DNA of 64,000 bases from the NCBI GenBank assembly GCA_022844275.1, contig JALHMB010000001.1, positions 682,001-746,000 of the forward strand, read 5' to 3'. This DNA is from Hyphomicrobiaceae bacterium. GTDB taxonomy: Bacteria > Pseudomonadota > Alphaproteobacteria > Rhizobiales > Hyphomicrobiaceae. The translations under genes were made by a program, and so were the position numbers. Numbering within the stretch: the first letter of the stretch is position 1; every line of letters starts with the position of its first letter. Of the stretch, positions 1 to 10,475 are shown piece by piece. The notes under the pieces are model-generated. The model made no database searches. It saw only the letters and a list, made by a program, of their open reading frames with translations, and was not told the origin of the DNA.

Positions 1-43
1 CCATGCTTCCTCCAGTATTATCGTTTCCGCGGCGGACGCGCGT

Positions 44-1798
44 TCAGCGAACACTCGTCATGCGGCCGAGAATGTTGGCGCCGCCGACGATGACCAGCAA
101 CAGCACGACCTGGAAGACGCTGAACGCCGCCGTCGCGCCCGTGTCGCCGCCCTCATGGAAGTCGAGCAGCAGGACCGGCATGACGATCGTGGTGTTGGTG
201 AACAGGAAGAGCGATGAGCCGAGTTCGCGGATCGAGAGAATGAACAGCAAGCTCATCGCCGAGATGAGGCCCGGAACCGTCAGCGGCACAATGATCCGCA
301 GGATGGTCTGGAGCGTGCCGGTGCCACAGATCTTCGAGGCCTCCTCGAGCTCGCGATGAATCTGCATCAGCGATCCGCCAAGGACCTTCAACGTGTCAGG
401 CAGGAAGCGTGCGACCAGCGCCAGGGCAATAATGAGTGTGGTACCCCAGAGCACGCCCGAGAAGGCGATCCAGGCCCACAAGTAGGCGACGCCGATGACC
501 AAGCCCGGCACAGCTACAGGGAGAGTGCCCATCAAGTCGAGTGTGCGTCGCCCCGGCAAGTTGGTCCGATGGACGGTGTAGGATATCGCGAAGGCGAGGA
601 AGCCACCGATCACAGCGCTGACGATGCCAACTTCCAGCGTATTCCAGAAGGAGCGCCAGACGAGCGCGCTCTCGAACAGGCGATCGAAATGGCCGAACGT
701 ATATTGATTGGGATCGAAGAGGCTCTTGAGGTTTGGCACGAACAGGAACTTGCGGAAGGCCGCGACGAGAAGGCCGATGCATGGCACGACCACGGCGACA
801 AGTGCATAGAGGCACGCAAGGCCGAACGTGACCCAGCGCCACGGCCCGAGCTTCAGCGTGCGCGGCTTGAACGATTTTCCCGTCACCGTCACGAAGCTGC
901 GCCCGGAGAGCGCCCAGTGCTGGATCGCGACGCAGATCGACGTGACGACAACCATGACGATGGCGACGGCGGCGGCGGCATTGAATAGCGGCGGCGTCCA
1001 GGATGTGAGCTTGAACAGGTAGGTCGTCAGAACATCGATACGCGCCGGTGTGCCGAGGGCCGCAGGTATGCCGTAGATGCCGAACATGACGACAAAGGCG
1101 AGCAGGCTGCCGGAGAGAATCGCGGGCGCGACAAGTGGCAGCGTGATCGTAAGCATCGTGCGCACCGGGCCGGCGCCCGACATCTGCGCAGCTTCCTCGA
1201 GCGCAGGATCCATATTCTTCAGCGCCGCGGAGACGAACATGTAGACGTACGGTGCGTAGTACATCGCAAAGACGGCCACCATGCCCGTCATGCTGTACAG
1301 GTTGATGCGGAACTCCCAGCCAAACTCTTTGAAGAACGTATTGATGAGACCAGTCGTCGGCGAGCCGACGTACGACCACGCGACCGCTGCCACGAGCGGC
1401 GGCATGAACAGCGGCATGATGCTCGCGGTCTCCACCCAGCCCCGCAGCGGCGTGTCAGTGCGCGCCACGATCCAGGACAGTCCGACGCCAATTATGACCG
1501 CGAAGAAAGTGCCAAGGCCGCAGGAGACGAGTGAGTTGACAGCGGCCGTGCGAATGAGTGGGTTGTTGAGCACGTCCTGGAAATTCTGCAGCGTCAGAAC
1601 GCTGGAGATTCCTTCGAGCGCCGGGTTCGTCGTCGTCAGCGCGCCGAGAACGAGCATCGCCATCGGATAGGCGATGAGAGCAATCAGAATGAGGAGCAGA
1701 AAGCCGGTCCAGGCGTAGCGACGCCAGAGATTCGTGAAGCGCAGCACCGCGCGATCCATACGCGCATCCGCGGTCTTGGCCACGGCGATCTCGGCCAT
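44..1798 (-). CDS. ABC transporter permease, two-domain iron(III)/spermidine type (FbpB-like)
   Basis: 584 aa ORF, multiple hydrophobic segments, two permease halves each with an EAA-like loop (EEAAQMSGAGPVRTMLTITLPLVAPAI; EEASKICGTGTLQTILRIIVPLTVPGL). Confidence 0.9.
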   Translation of the reverse strand: MAEIAVAKTADARMDRAVLRFTNLWRRYAWTGFLLLILIALIAYPMAMLVLGALTTTNPALEGISSVLTLQNFQDVLNNPLIRTAAVNSLVSCGLGTFFAVIIGVGLSWIVARTDTPLRGWVETASIMPLFMPPLVAAVAWSYVGSPTTGLINTFFKEFGWEFRINLYSMTGMVAVFAMYYAPYVYMFVSAALKNMDPALEEAAQMSGAGPVRTMLTITLPLVAPAILSGSLLAFVVMFGIYGIPAALGTPARIDVLTTYLFKLTSWTPPLFNAAAAVAIVMVVVTSICVAIQHWALSGRSFVTVTGKSFKPRTLKLGPWRWVTFGLACLYALVAVVVPCIGLLVAAFRKFLFVPNLKSLFDPNQYTFGHFDRLFESALVWRSFWNTLEVGIVSAVIGGFLAFAISYTVHRTNLPGRRTLDLMGTLPVAVPGLVIGVAYLWAWIAFSGVLWGTTLIIALALVARFLPDTLKVLGGSLMQIHRELEEASKICGTGTLQTILRIIVPLTVPGLISAMSLLFILSIRELGSSLFLFTNTTIVMPVLLLDFHEGGDTGATAAFSVFQVVLLLVIVGGANILGRMTSVR

Positions 1799-2064
1799 TC
1801 TGGTTCTCTCCCTGAGCGGCCGATCTCCGTCGGCGCGTCACCGTTTCCGATGCCTCATGCATCGACGAATGCATGTCACGGATCGCGGTCGCGCCGATAA
1901 TGTATTTGCAGCCGCATTTATCAAGTGATTTTTTGCATCTGCATTATGCGTATCCGCAATTTGACTTGTGTTTCCTCCTTGCTATAGTCCCGCGCCAAGG
2001 CGCACTGCCACGACGGGGCTCGCTCGTCGAACTTCATAATTCGCGCCGGCACCAGGAGGAAACA

Positions 2065-3081
2065 ATGATCCGCGCCATTCGGGCAGCGCTCGCTGCCGTG
2101 TCGATATTTGCTCTCTCGCAGCCCGCTGCTGCGCAGGACTGCTGTCCTAAGGAGCTCGTCGACGCGGCGACGAAAGAAGGCAAGCTGCTGCTTTACAGCG
2201 CCGTCGTGCTCGACAACGAGCAGGTCATGGCCAAGGCGTTCTCCGAGCGCTTCCCCGGCGTGAAGGTGGATATTGTCCGTGCCCCGGGCGGTCGACTTTT
2301 TACCCGCATCGAGACTGAAGCCGCCGCCGGCAAGCTCACAGCAGACGTCGTCGATCTGACAGATCGGATGCTTGCCATTCGCATCAAGCATCTGCTTGCT
2401 GACTACGCGCCGCCGAACGCCGCGAAGTGGGACAGGACATCGATGCCGCTGCCGAACATCTGGCCGCGCACGCTCTTCGTCTACGCCATAGCCTACAATC
2501 CGGCACTGATGGCGAAGCCGCCCGCGCCCACCTGGAAAGAGTTCGAAGATCCAAAGAACAAGGGCAAGCTCGGCACCATTCTCGCCGGCTCCGGTGGCAG
2601 TGCCTGGACGCTCGCGATGTTCCAGCGGAAAGTGTTGGGCGAAGGAACCTGGAAGTCGATGGCGGACCTGGGCCCACGCCTCTTCGAGTCGAATGGTCCG
2701 ATGTCGAGTGCTGTCGTTCGCGGCGAGGTCCACATGGCAACCTTGCTCACCGCGACGGCGCTCTCGCTGAAAATTCAGGGCGCCCCGATCGACGTCGTCT
2801 ACCCGAAGGAGGGTCTACCCACGGCACCGGGCGCAGCCGGCGTCTTCAAGGATGCGCCGAACCCCAACGCAGCGCGGCTGTTCATGAACTGGTCGCTCTC
2901 GGAGGAGGGCCAGAACGCCATGGTTGAACGCCTCGGCGGCTTGTCGCTCCTCGCCGGCGCCAAGAAACCTGCCGGTACCCCGGACGACATCAAGCTCTGG
3001 ATTCCCGACAATACCGAGTTCGACGATCTCCGCGACCCGTGGGTCAAGGAGTGGGATGCGATCTTTGGGTACCGCAAGTAA
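2065..3081 (+). CDS. Extracellular solute-binding protein of an ABC transporter (iron-type family)
   Basis: Signal peptide MIRAIRAALAAVSIFALSQPAAAQ; start at ATG 2065 after AGGAGG (track ORF begins upstream at 1873); adjacent ABC ATPase. Confidence 0.88.
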   Translation: MIRAIRAALAAVSIFALSQPAAAQDCCPKELVDAATKEGKLLLYSAVVLDNEQVMAKAFSERFPGVKVDIVRAPGGRLFTRIETEAAAGKLTADVVDLTDRMLAIRIKHLLADYAPPNAAKWDRTSMPLPNIWPRTLFVYAIAYNPALMAKPPAPTWKEFEDPKNKGKLGTILAGSGGSAWTLAMFQRKVLGEGTWKSMADLGPRLFESNGPMSSAVVRGEVHMATLLTATALSLKIQGAPIDVVYPKEGLPTAPGAAGVFKDAPNPNAARLFMNWSLSEEGQNAMVERLGGLSLLAGAKKPAGTPDDIKLWIPDNTEFDDLRDPWVKEWDAIFGYRK

Positions 3082-3098
3082 GCGTGGGAACTAGATCT

Positions 3099-4232
3099 GT
3101 GTCGGTTGCACTCACCGTCTCTAACCTAGCCAAGTCCTTCTCGCCCGATATTCTGCCCGCCGTCGACGACGTCAGCTTCGTCGCGGCGCCGGGAGAGATC
3201 ATCGTGCTGCTCGGCCCATCAGGCTGCGGCAAGACAACGACGCTCCGCATGGTTGCTGGGCTCGAGCAGCCGACGAAGGGCCTGATCCGCATCAACGATC
3301 AGGCCGTGTACGACTCTGCGACAGGCGCAGTCGTCGCCCCTCAGAACCGTCAGATCGGCATGGTGTTCCAGTCGTACGCCGTCTGGCCGCACATGACGGT
3401 CTTCGAGAACGTCGCCTATCCCCTGAAACGGCGGGGCATTTCGAAGAGCGAGGCGCGCGAGCGCATTGCGGATACGCTGAAGCTCGTCGGTCTCGAGGAC
3501 TACGCAGAGCGCTCGGTCGTAGCGCTCTCCGGCGGTCAAATGCAGCGCGTGGCGCTTGCGCGCGCACTGGTCTACCAACCGCGCATCGTGCTCCTCGACG
3601 AGCCGCTGTCGAATCTCGACGCAAAACTCCGCATTCGACTGCGCGATGATCTGCGCACGATCATCAAGCAGCTCGGCCTGACGGCCCTCTATGTCACGCA
3701 CGACCAGGAGGAAGCCGTCGTGATCGGCGATCGGATCGGCGTCATGCGCGATGGCAAATTGCTGCAGATGTCGGCGGCGGTCGACCTCTATAACAACCCC
3801 GCCGATCTGTTCGTCGCGAACTTCACCGGCGTCACGAACACGTTGAGCGGCCGTTTGGTCGGTCGCGACGGCGCGCATGGATGCATCGAGCTCGGGGGCG
3901 GTGCAGTACGCATTCTGGCAAAAGTGCCCGGCGCGGTGCAAAGCGGCGAATCTGTACTCGTGGCACTGAGGCCAGAGAACATCGCCCTTTCGAATTCGTC
4001 GTCACAGGCTTCGGCCAGCCAGCAGTTCGCGGGCCGCGTCGTGCGGCGACGCTTCCACGGCGGCCAGAGCGTCTACACCGTGGCACTACTCGGCACCGAA
4101 CTCGATGTCGTGGAGCTGGGAACGGCGCCGCGCTTCGCATCCGATGCAGATGTCCTGGTCAGCATCCCACCCGACCTGTGCTGGGCATTTGCCAGTCGCG
4201 CCGTCGACAAGGTCGCACACGAACATTTGTGA
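3099..4232 (+). CDS. ABC transporter ATP-binding protein (PotA/FbpC-like)
   Basis: Walker A GPSGCGKTT, signature LSGGQMQRVALARAL, Walker B VLLDEPLSNLD, C-terminal TOBE-like region; probable GTG start (3099 or 3084). Confidence 0.9.
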   Translation: MSVALTVSNLAKSFSPDILPAVDDVSFVAAPGEIIVLLGPSGCGKTTTLRMVAGLEQPTKGLIRINDQAVYDSATGAVVAPQNRQIGMVFQSYAVWPHMTVFENVAYPLKRRGISKSEARERIADTLKLVGLEDYAERSVVALSGGQMQRVALARALVYQPRIVLLDEPLSNLDAKLRIRLRDDLRTIIKQLGLTALYVTHDQEEAVVIGDRIGVMRDGKLLQMSAAVDLYNNPADLFVANFTGVTNTLSGRLVGRDGAHGCIELGGGAVRILAKVPGAVQSGESVLVALRPENIALSNSSSQASASQQFAGRVVRRRFHGGQSVYTVALLGTELDVVELGTAPRFASDADVLVSIPPDLCWAFASRAVDKVAHEHL

Positions 4233-4496
4233 CGACCACCGTCGCGCTGGCAGGCCTTGGCTGCCGGTACTGACCCCGGCGGTTGTTGTGCTCGTCATGC
4301 CCTACCTTCCGCCGCGGCAGAGCCCGCGATGTCCGATATCCATCCGTCGACCGAAACATGTGCTAAGTTTCAGCTTGGCTCACGCGAGTGAAGAGAGCCA
4401 CCCGCGGCGCCTCAGCGCTTCCTCGCGCCGGAGGCAGCCGCTGCAGCCTGCAATGCTCAAACAGCGTGATGCACTGAAATAGGAGGTACCGGCGGC

Positions 4497-5486
4497 ATGA
4501 GTTCACGATTGGACCTGACGACGTTGGACCTCTTCGTGGCGGTCGTTGAAGATGGCAGCTTCGCAAAAGCCGCCGAACGCAAGCAAATCGCGATCTCGGC
4601 CATTAGCCGGCGCATAGCGGAACTCGAAGAGAGGTTCGAGGTCCGCCTCTTGAACCGCCGCCACAACGGGATTGAGCCAACGGTGGCTGGATACGCGATG
4701 CTCGAACACGCTCGTGGCGTGTTGCGTGACACGAGCCGCCTCGAAGCGGAGCTACTCGGTTACGCCTCCGGCAATTTCGGCCTGATACGCATACACGCGT
4801 CGGAGTCCGTGGTGTTCAGCGCTGCTCCTGAGGCTCTGAAAACCTTTCTCGACATGCATCCTATGGTCCGCATCGAGCTCGAGGAGGCGACGAGCCCTTC
4901 AGTTGTGCGCGCCGTTCTCGAAAATCGCGCGGATCTCGGCTTGTATGTCGGCGAGCAGACGGTCACGGGCATTGAGCGCTTCAGATTTCATACGGACCGC
5001 CTGACAGTGCTCGTTCCCGCAAGCCATCGATTGGCCCACCGCGAGCGCGTACGTTTTGATGAACTTCTCGACGACGAGTTCATCTGTCAGGAAGTCGACA
5101 GTTGCACCGAGCAACTCACGCAGACCGCTGCGCGGCAGATGGGACGCACCTTGAAATCGCGGATCCGTGTCACCGGCTTTGACGCGGCGTGCCGTATGGT
5201 CGAGGCCGGCCTTGGCATTGCCATTGCGGCGGAGCTCATTACCGCAAAGCTCGCCCCCGTGATGCATCTGCGTCAACTTGAGCTCGAGGAGGATTGGGCA
5301 ATCCGACCACACTACGTATGCGTTCGCAAAGCTACTGCCCTTTCAACGGCCACGCGGCATCTCATCGAGCACCTCGCTTCTGGTGCCTTCGAGGTGGGTC
5401 AGTCCGCTTCCTCGCCTAGGTATGACCGGAACAGCAGCAGTTGGAATGCTGAGCCGAGCCCGCAAACTGCGAAACAGGAAGCATGA
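4497..5486 (+). CDS. LysR family transcriptional regulator
   Basis: N-terminal HTH LDLTTLDLFVAVVEDGSFAKAAERKQIAISAISRRIAELEERFEVRLLNR; LysR-type effector domain. Confidence 0.92.
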   Translation: MSSRLDLTTLDLFVAVVEDGSFAKAAERKQIAISAISRRIAELEERFEVRLLNRRHNGIEPTVAGYAMLEHARGVLRDTSRLEAELLGYASGNFGLIRIHASESVVFSAAPEALKTFLDMHPMVRIELEEATSPSVVRAVLENRADLGLYVGEQTVTGIERFRFHTDRLTVLVPASHRLAHRERVRFDELLDDEFICQEVDSCTEQLTQTAARQMGRTLKSRIRVTGFDAACRMVEAGLGIAIAAELITAKLAPVMHLRQLELEEDWAIRPHYVCVRKATALSTATRHLIEHLASGAFEVGQSASSPRYDRNSSSWNAEPSPQTAKQEA

Positions 5487-5523
5487 GAGAGCACGTCGAT
5501 CGGGGAAAGATCTCTGGATGTGC

Positions 5524-6228
5524 TCAGCGGCCCAAGTAGGATCGCAGAACCGCAGGATCGTCGAGCAAACCGGCAGCAGGCCCGGAGAACGCAATCTCCC
5601 CGTTCTGCAAGACATGCGCGTGTTCGGCCACGGCCGCAGCAACACCGATGTTCTGCTCCACCAGAAGAATGGTCAGGCCGCGCTCGTTGAGCGCCAGAAT
5701 AGTATCGACCATATCCGAAACGATGGCCGGAGCGAGACCTGCTGATGGCTCATCCATGAGCAGGTAACGCGGGCGTGCCATAAGTGCGCGACCAATGGCC
5801 ACCATCTGCTGTTCACCACCAGACAACGATCCCGCCGCCCGGCGAAGTTTCGGCATAAGCTTAGGAAACAGCTCGAGCACGTTTGCCTGATCCTTGCGGA
5901 TCTCCGCGCGATCGTGCCGCGTGACGGCGCCGAGGAAAAGATTGTCCTCGACACTCATGCTCGGCCACACGTCGCGCCCCTGAGGTACCTGCACTATGCC
6001 TCGCCGCACGAGGTCATAAGCCGAGAGCCCCGCGCATTCGGCATTTTCAAACATGACCGATCCGCCTGCCGGCTTCACGAGCCCCGTCAGCGTATTGAGC
6101 AACGTCGTCTTGCCGGAGCCGTTGCCGCCCAGCATGGCCACGATCTTGCCATCCGGCACGTCGAACGACACGTCGTGGAGAACCTGCGTCAGGCCATATG
6201 AGACCTTAAGATGCCGAACTTCGAGCAC
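5524..6228 (-). CDS. livF: Branched-chain amino acid-type ABC transporter ATP-binding protein
   Basis: 234 aa, Walker A GGNGSGKTT, LSGGEQQMVAIGRALM; in livHMGF order. Confidence 0.92.
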   Translation of the reverse strand: MLEVRHLKVSYGLTQVLHDVSFDVPDGKIVAMLGGNGSGKTTLLNTLTGLVKPAGGSVMFENAECAGLSAYDLVRRGIVQVPQGRDVWPSMSVEDNLFLGAVTRHDRAEIRKDQANVLELFPKLMPKLRRAAGSLSGGEQQMVAIGRALMARPRYLLMDEPSAGLAPAIVSDMVDTILALNERGLTILLVEQNIGVAAAVAEHAHVLQNGEIAFSGPAAGLLDDPAVLRSYLGR

Positions 6229-6997
6229 GCAGTTCCTTTCCGAGATAAGCCTCGATCACTTGCGGATTGTCGCGAACATCCGCTGGCGTGCCATCGGCGA
6301 TGACATTGCCGAAGTTCATCACCGTGACCTTGTCGCAGACATCCATCACCAAGCGGATGACATGCTCGATTAGGAGCAGCGTCACTCCCTTCTCCGTGCG
6401 AATTCGCCTCAGGAGCGTATCGAACTCGGCAAGGCGATTGAGGCTCAGTCCTACAGCCGGTTCATCCAGCAGGACGACTTTGGGCTCCCCGATGAGTGTG
6501 CGCGCAATCTCCACCACACGCTGTTGGCCGAACGACAATGCCGAGCCGGGCCGATCGGCGAATTGCCCCATGCCGACGAAATCGAGCGCGCGACGCGCCT
6601 CTTCTTCGATATGCCGTTCCTCCGCGCGCGACTTCGAGAGCCCGAAACCGGCGCTGAGGAAATCGGTCGTGCTGCGGCGATGCAATCCCGTCATCAGATT
6701 CTCTAGAACGGTCATGCCGGCGAAAAGCTGCGATGTCTGAAATGTTCGCCCGAGGCCGAGGCGGGCAATCTCGCTCGTCTTTCTGCCGACGACGGATACA
6801 CCGTCCAAGGTAAGGCTGCCCCTGGATGGGCGATAGATACCGCAGATAACATTGAGCAGCGTCGTCTTGCCGGCACCGTTCGGGCCAATGAGCCCGCGGA
6901 TCTCCCCTGGCTGCACATCCAGGTTGACGCCATCGAGGACGGTCAAGCCTCCAAAGCTCACGCCGACATCACGGATCGAGAGGATCGGAGCCGTCAT
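6206..6997 (-). CDS. livG: Branched-chain amino acid-type ABC transporter ATP-binding protein
   Basis: Walker A GPNGAGKTT, LSFGQQRVVEIARTL; LivG-like length and order. Confidence 0.92.
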   Translation of the reverse strand: MTAPILSIRDVGVSFGGLTVLDGVNLDVQPGEIRGLIGPNGAGKTTLLNVICGIYRPSRGSLTLDGVSVVGRKTSEIARLGLGRTFQTSQLFAGMTVLENLMTGLHRRSTTDFLSAGFGLSKSRAEERHIEEEARRALDFVGMGQFADRPGSALSFGQQRVVEIARTLIGEPKVVLLDEPAVGLSLNRLAEFDTLLRRIRTEKGVTLLLIEHVIRLVMDVCDKVTVMNFGNVIADGTPADVRDNPQVIEAYLGKELRARSSAS

Positions 6998-8004
6998 TGC
7001 GCGGGCTTTTCCACTGTGGCGGCGATTGGCGGCGCATCCGGCTCGGCTTCACGCTGGGGATTGCGCAGAGGTTCATCCCAGCCCGCCACGTAGCGGCGCA
7101 GTACTGAAACAATGCCACCCCTCAGGAAAATGACGAACAGCACGAGCAGGCCGCCGAAGACGACCTCTTGAGCACCCTTGACTTCCCTCAGAGCTTCCAG
7201 GAGCAGAATAACGGTCCCGGCCCCCAACAGCGATCCCGCGATCGAGCCGATGCCGCCAATCACGATCATGGCCTTCTGCAGGACCATTTGAAAGAGGTCG
7301 TATCCTTCAGGCGAGACGAAGTTGAGCATCTGAGAGTAAAGCCCGCCCGCCGTGCCGGCATAGAAGCCGCTGATGCCGAAAGCCAAGGCTTTGTAGCGTA
7401 GTAGATCGACTCCAAGGGACGCGGCAGCAGGCTCACTGTCGCGCACGGCGACGAAGGCCCGACCGATGCGCGAGGCGATCACATTCTGCGCGAAGATCAC
7501 GAATGCGATCACGATAACAAGGCTCAGGTAGTAGAGGCCGACGGGCTTGGAGATCGGCAAGGGATCGAACGAGATGCGCGGTGTCTTGAAGCCGCCGGCC
7601 CCGAATGTGATCTTCTCCCAATGCAGGAAAACCCACTGGGTGAACTGAGCAAACGCCAGCGTCGACAGCGCAAGGTAGAGGCCGCTCAGACGCAGAGCCG
7701 GCAATGCGAGCGCGAGCCCAATCACGGTTGCGACAAGCGCACCGCAGGGAAAGGCAAGCCAGAAGGGAAAGCTGAAGTGCACCTGCAGGAGCCCCGTGGT
7801 GTAGGCTCCGATACCGAACATCGCGGCATTGGCAAACGCGAGCTGGCCAGCATAGCCGACGAGAATATTGAGACCGATGGCGAGCAGTGCATAAATGAGC
7901 ACCAGATTCGCGACGAAGAGATGATACGGGTTGGCGAAGGCCGGGACCACGCACGCAATAGCTGCGAGCAGCAGGAAGACATTGCGCCGACCGAGAAGAG
8001 CCAT
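6994..8004 (-). CDS. livM: Branched-chain amino acid-type ABC transporter permease
   Basis: Multi-TM, NILVGYAGQLAFANAAMFGIGAY motif typical of LivM. Confidence 0.92.
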   Translation of the reverse strand: MALLGRRNVFLLLAAIACVVPAFANPYHLFVANLVLIYALLAIGLNILVGYAGQLAFANAAMFGIGAYTTGLLQVHFSFPFWLAFPCGALVATVIGLALALPALRLSGLYLALSTLAFAQFTQWVFLHWEKITFGAGGFKTPRISFDPLPISKPVGLYYLSLVIVIAFVIFAQNVIASRIGRAFVAVRDSEPAAASLGVDLLRYKALAFGISGFYAGTAGGLYSQMLNFVSPEGYDLFQMVLQKAMIVIGGIGSIAGSLLGAGTVILLLEALREVKGAQEVVFGGLLVLFVIFLRGGIVSVLRRYVAGWDEPLRNPQREAEPDAPPIAATVEKPAQ

Positions 8005-8006
8005 GT

Positions 8007-8888
8007 TCAGACCCTCCTCGCTTGATAGAAGCTCAGCAGGCCGGTCGGCCGCACAATCAAGACGATCATGATCATGATGAAAGCCGAGACCTCCATCACG
8101 CTCGAGTGGATGTAGCCACCGGCGAGAGCTTCGACGATACCCACGAGAAAGCCGCCAAGCACGGCGCCCGGCAGGCTAGCCAATCCCCCGAGAACGGCAG
8201 CAGCGAAACCCTTGATGAAGAAGCTGAAGCCCATGTCCGGATAGAGCAGCGTCAATGGGGCTGCCAGGACTGCGGCAGCCGCAGCTACGGCTGCCCCCGT
8301 GCCAAAGGCCAAAGTGTAGATGCGATCCGTGCGAATGCCGACGAGCGTCGCCGCCTTCTTGTTGTCGGCGGTCGCTTGCATCATCTTCCCCAGGCGCGAA
8401 TAGCGAAAGAAGGCCGCAAAGCCGAGCATGATGGCAACGGCGCCCAGGAAGGCGACAATCTGCTGTGGAATGATGAGAACGGGACCGACCACAATCGGGT
8501 CCGGCGATGTGATGGGCGGGAATGACAGATAGTCCGATTTGCCGCCCCAAATAATTCTCGCGGCTCCCTTCAGAACGAAGGAGATGCCGACCGTCGCGAG
8601 AACGATGGCTATCACGTCCGATGACTTCACGGGACGGAATGCTACTCGGTCGATCGTGAGGCCGAGAGCGAATCCCGCAAGCACTGTCCCGAGGAACGAC
8701 GGTAGATAGCCGAGGCCAAGCTGCACATGCAGGCTCCATGCAATGAAGCCGCTGAACATGAACAGCTCGCCTTGACTGAAATTGAGTATGCCAGTCGCCT
8801 TGTTGACCACAACGAGGCCGAGAGCGACGAGAGCATAGAGTGCCCCCGTCGTCACGCCGCTCAACAGGAGGTAGCTGAGAAGCATCAA
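8007..8888 (-). CDS. livH: Branched-chain amino acid-type ABC transporter permease
   Basis: Multi-TM, GALYALVALGLVVVNKATGILNFSQGELFMFSGF typical of LivH. Confidence 0.92.
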   Translation of the reverse strand: MMLLSYLLLSGVTTGALYALVALGLVVVNKATGILNFSQGELFMFSGFIAWSLHVQLGLGYLPSFLGTVLAGFALGLTIDRVAFRPVKSSDVIAIVLATVGISFVLKGAARIIWGGKSDYLSFPPITSPDPIVVGPVLIIPQQIVAFLGAVAIMLGFAAFFRYSRLGKMMQATADNKKAATLVGIRTDRIYTLAFGTGAAVAAAAAVLAAPLTLLYPDMGFSFFIKGFAAAVLGGLASLPGAVLGGFLVGIVEALAGGYIHSSVMEVSAFIMIMIVLIVRPTGLLSFYQARRV

Positions 8889-8894
8889 GACTGA

Positions 8895-10082
8895 CTACTC
8901 GACCTTGGTGACGCCGATGACCTTCACCGGTCCACCCGGCGCCTTGGAAATCCACACCGGATACTTGTTGCAGCGATGATCCGTCTCCGAGCAGGAGATC
9001 GGTCCACCGTAAACATCGATCTTGAAGTCCTTGATACCTGCTAGCGCTGCGATCAGCTTCTCGCGCGTGAGGTCCGGCCCGGCGCGCTTGATGCCCTCGG
9101 TCAAAAACTGTGCAGAGCCGACACCAAACAGATTGAATACTGACAGCCTATCGCCGGGGAATTTCGCTTCAACCAGCTTGCGCCACTTGTCGACTTCGAC
9201 ATCGTCCGGGACGTGCTTCACCATCGATATGGTAACGAAGCGCGCTGTCGCACCTTGCACACCGACCTGCTCTTCGAAGGCTGCCGGATCGGCAATTCCA
9301 GATTGTCCGACCAGCAGCGGTTTGAAAGCCAGCTTCTGCGCATCGCGGAGGAAGATGGCGGCCGGCTTGGGAAACAGGACGATAATCACCGTATCGGCAC
9401 CCGCAGCCTTCAGGCGCAAGACCTGGGCCGTCGCATCATTCGCGTCGGGCGTCATCTCCTCGTCGGCAATCGGGGTGATGCCCTTCTTCTTGAATTCCTC
9501 CATGAGAGGCGTGTAGCGCGAGCGCCCCCATGCATCGCGCATCGAAACGACCGCGATTTTTTTGCCGCCCTGCTCGAGCGCGTAGGTGAGCTGAGCCTGG
9601 CTCTCGATGCTGGCGGTCAGAGCAGCGGTGAATATGTTGGGTGCGGTCGGAGTCGATACGCCATCGGCCACCGAGGCTACATTGACGAAGGGGATCTTCG
9701 CCTGCTCGATGTTGTCGCGAGCAGCCAGCGTCGCATTGCTGCATCCGCCGCCGATCAGCGCGAACACCTGATCTTGATGGATGAGCTTCTGCGTCGCGGC
9801 GATGGCAGATGCGGGATCACACCGATCGTCCTCTCGAATGAGAACCAGTTTACGGCCATTGATGCCTCCAGCGGCATTGATTTCGTCGAAGACGACCTCG
9901 ATGCCGTTCATTGCAATCTTGCCGTAAAGATATCCCGGTCCTGTCAAAGCACCGAAAGTGCCGATCTTGATCGTATCAGCCGTCAGCCCAGGCTGCTGGG
10001 CGAGCGACGGGCTGATGCCGCCAAGACAGAGGAGAGCTCCGGTTGCGAGCAACTTGGCCGCCAGCTTTCGATCAAACATCAC
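8895..10082 (-). CDS. ABC transporter substrate-binding protein (LivJ/LivK family)
   Basis: Signal peptide, TADTIKIGTFGALTGPGYLYGKIAMNGIEVVFDEINAAGGINGRKL; adjacent liv genes. Confidence 0.92.
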   Translation of the reverse strand: MMFDRKLAAKLLATGALLCLGGISPSLAQQPGLTADTIKIGTFGALTGPGYLYGKIAMNGIEVVFDEINAAGGINGRKLVLIREDDRCDPASAIAATQKLIHQDQVFALIGGGCSNATLAARDNIEQAKIPFVNVASVADGVSTPTAPNIFTAALTASIESQAQLTYALEQGGKKIAVVSMRDAWGRSRYTPLMEEFKKKGITPIADEEMTPDANDATAQVLRLKAAGADTVIIVLFPKPAAIFLRDAQKLAFKPLLVGQSGIADPAAFEEQVGVQGATARFVTISMVKHVPDDVEVDKWRKLVEAKFPGDRLSVFNLFGVGSAQFLTEGIKRAGPDLTREKLIAALAGIKDFKIDVYGGPISCSETDHRCNKYPVWISKAPGGPVKVIGVTKVE

Positions 10083-10127
10083 ATGTTCCTCGCTGTACGA
10101 TGCGAACTGCGTTCGAGATCCACACTG

Positions 10128-10475
10128 TTACGCAGCTTGCCGCTGCTGACTGCTTCTTGGATGCCGGCTTAGTTTCTGAGGCAGAGAAATCAGCGCGACC
10201 TTGCTTCTCGCTTCTGAACGAAAGTTCTCGATCAGGATAACAGCTCCGTCAACGAGCGCCCGGAACGAATGCCGAGCATCCGCTGCCTTAAGATCGAGCT
10301 GTAGGGAACGCGTGCTGCGGCTCAGCAGCGCAAATAGCGCGTGTACGCCGCCTTCTCCCGGACGCTTGATCGCAATGACGTCAGCATCGTGATCAACAGA
10401 CCGCACGGCGCAGCATGACCCGGGCGGAACGCTCGACAGATCGAGAACCGTCAGTTCTTCCAGCGCCCCTGGCAT
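10128..10475 (-). pseudogene. Decayed CaiB/BaiF family CoA-transferase N-terminal remnant
   Basis: Minus-strand frame MPGALEELTVLDLSSVPPGSCCAVRSVDHDADVIAIKRPGEGG...STRSLQLDLKAADARHSFRALVDGAVILIENFRS resembles the CaiB N-terminus, then loses similarity and stops at ~116 aa instead of ~400. Confidence 0.7.
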
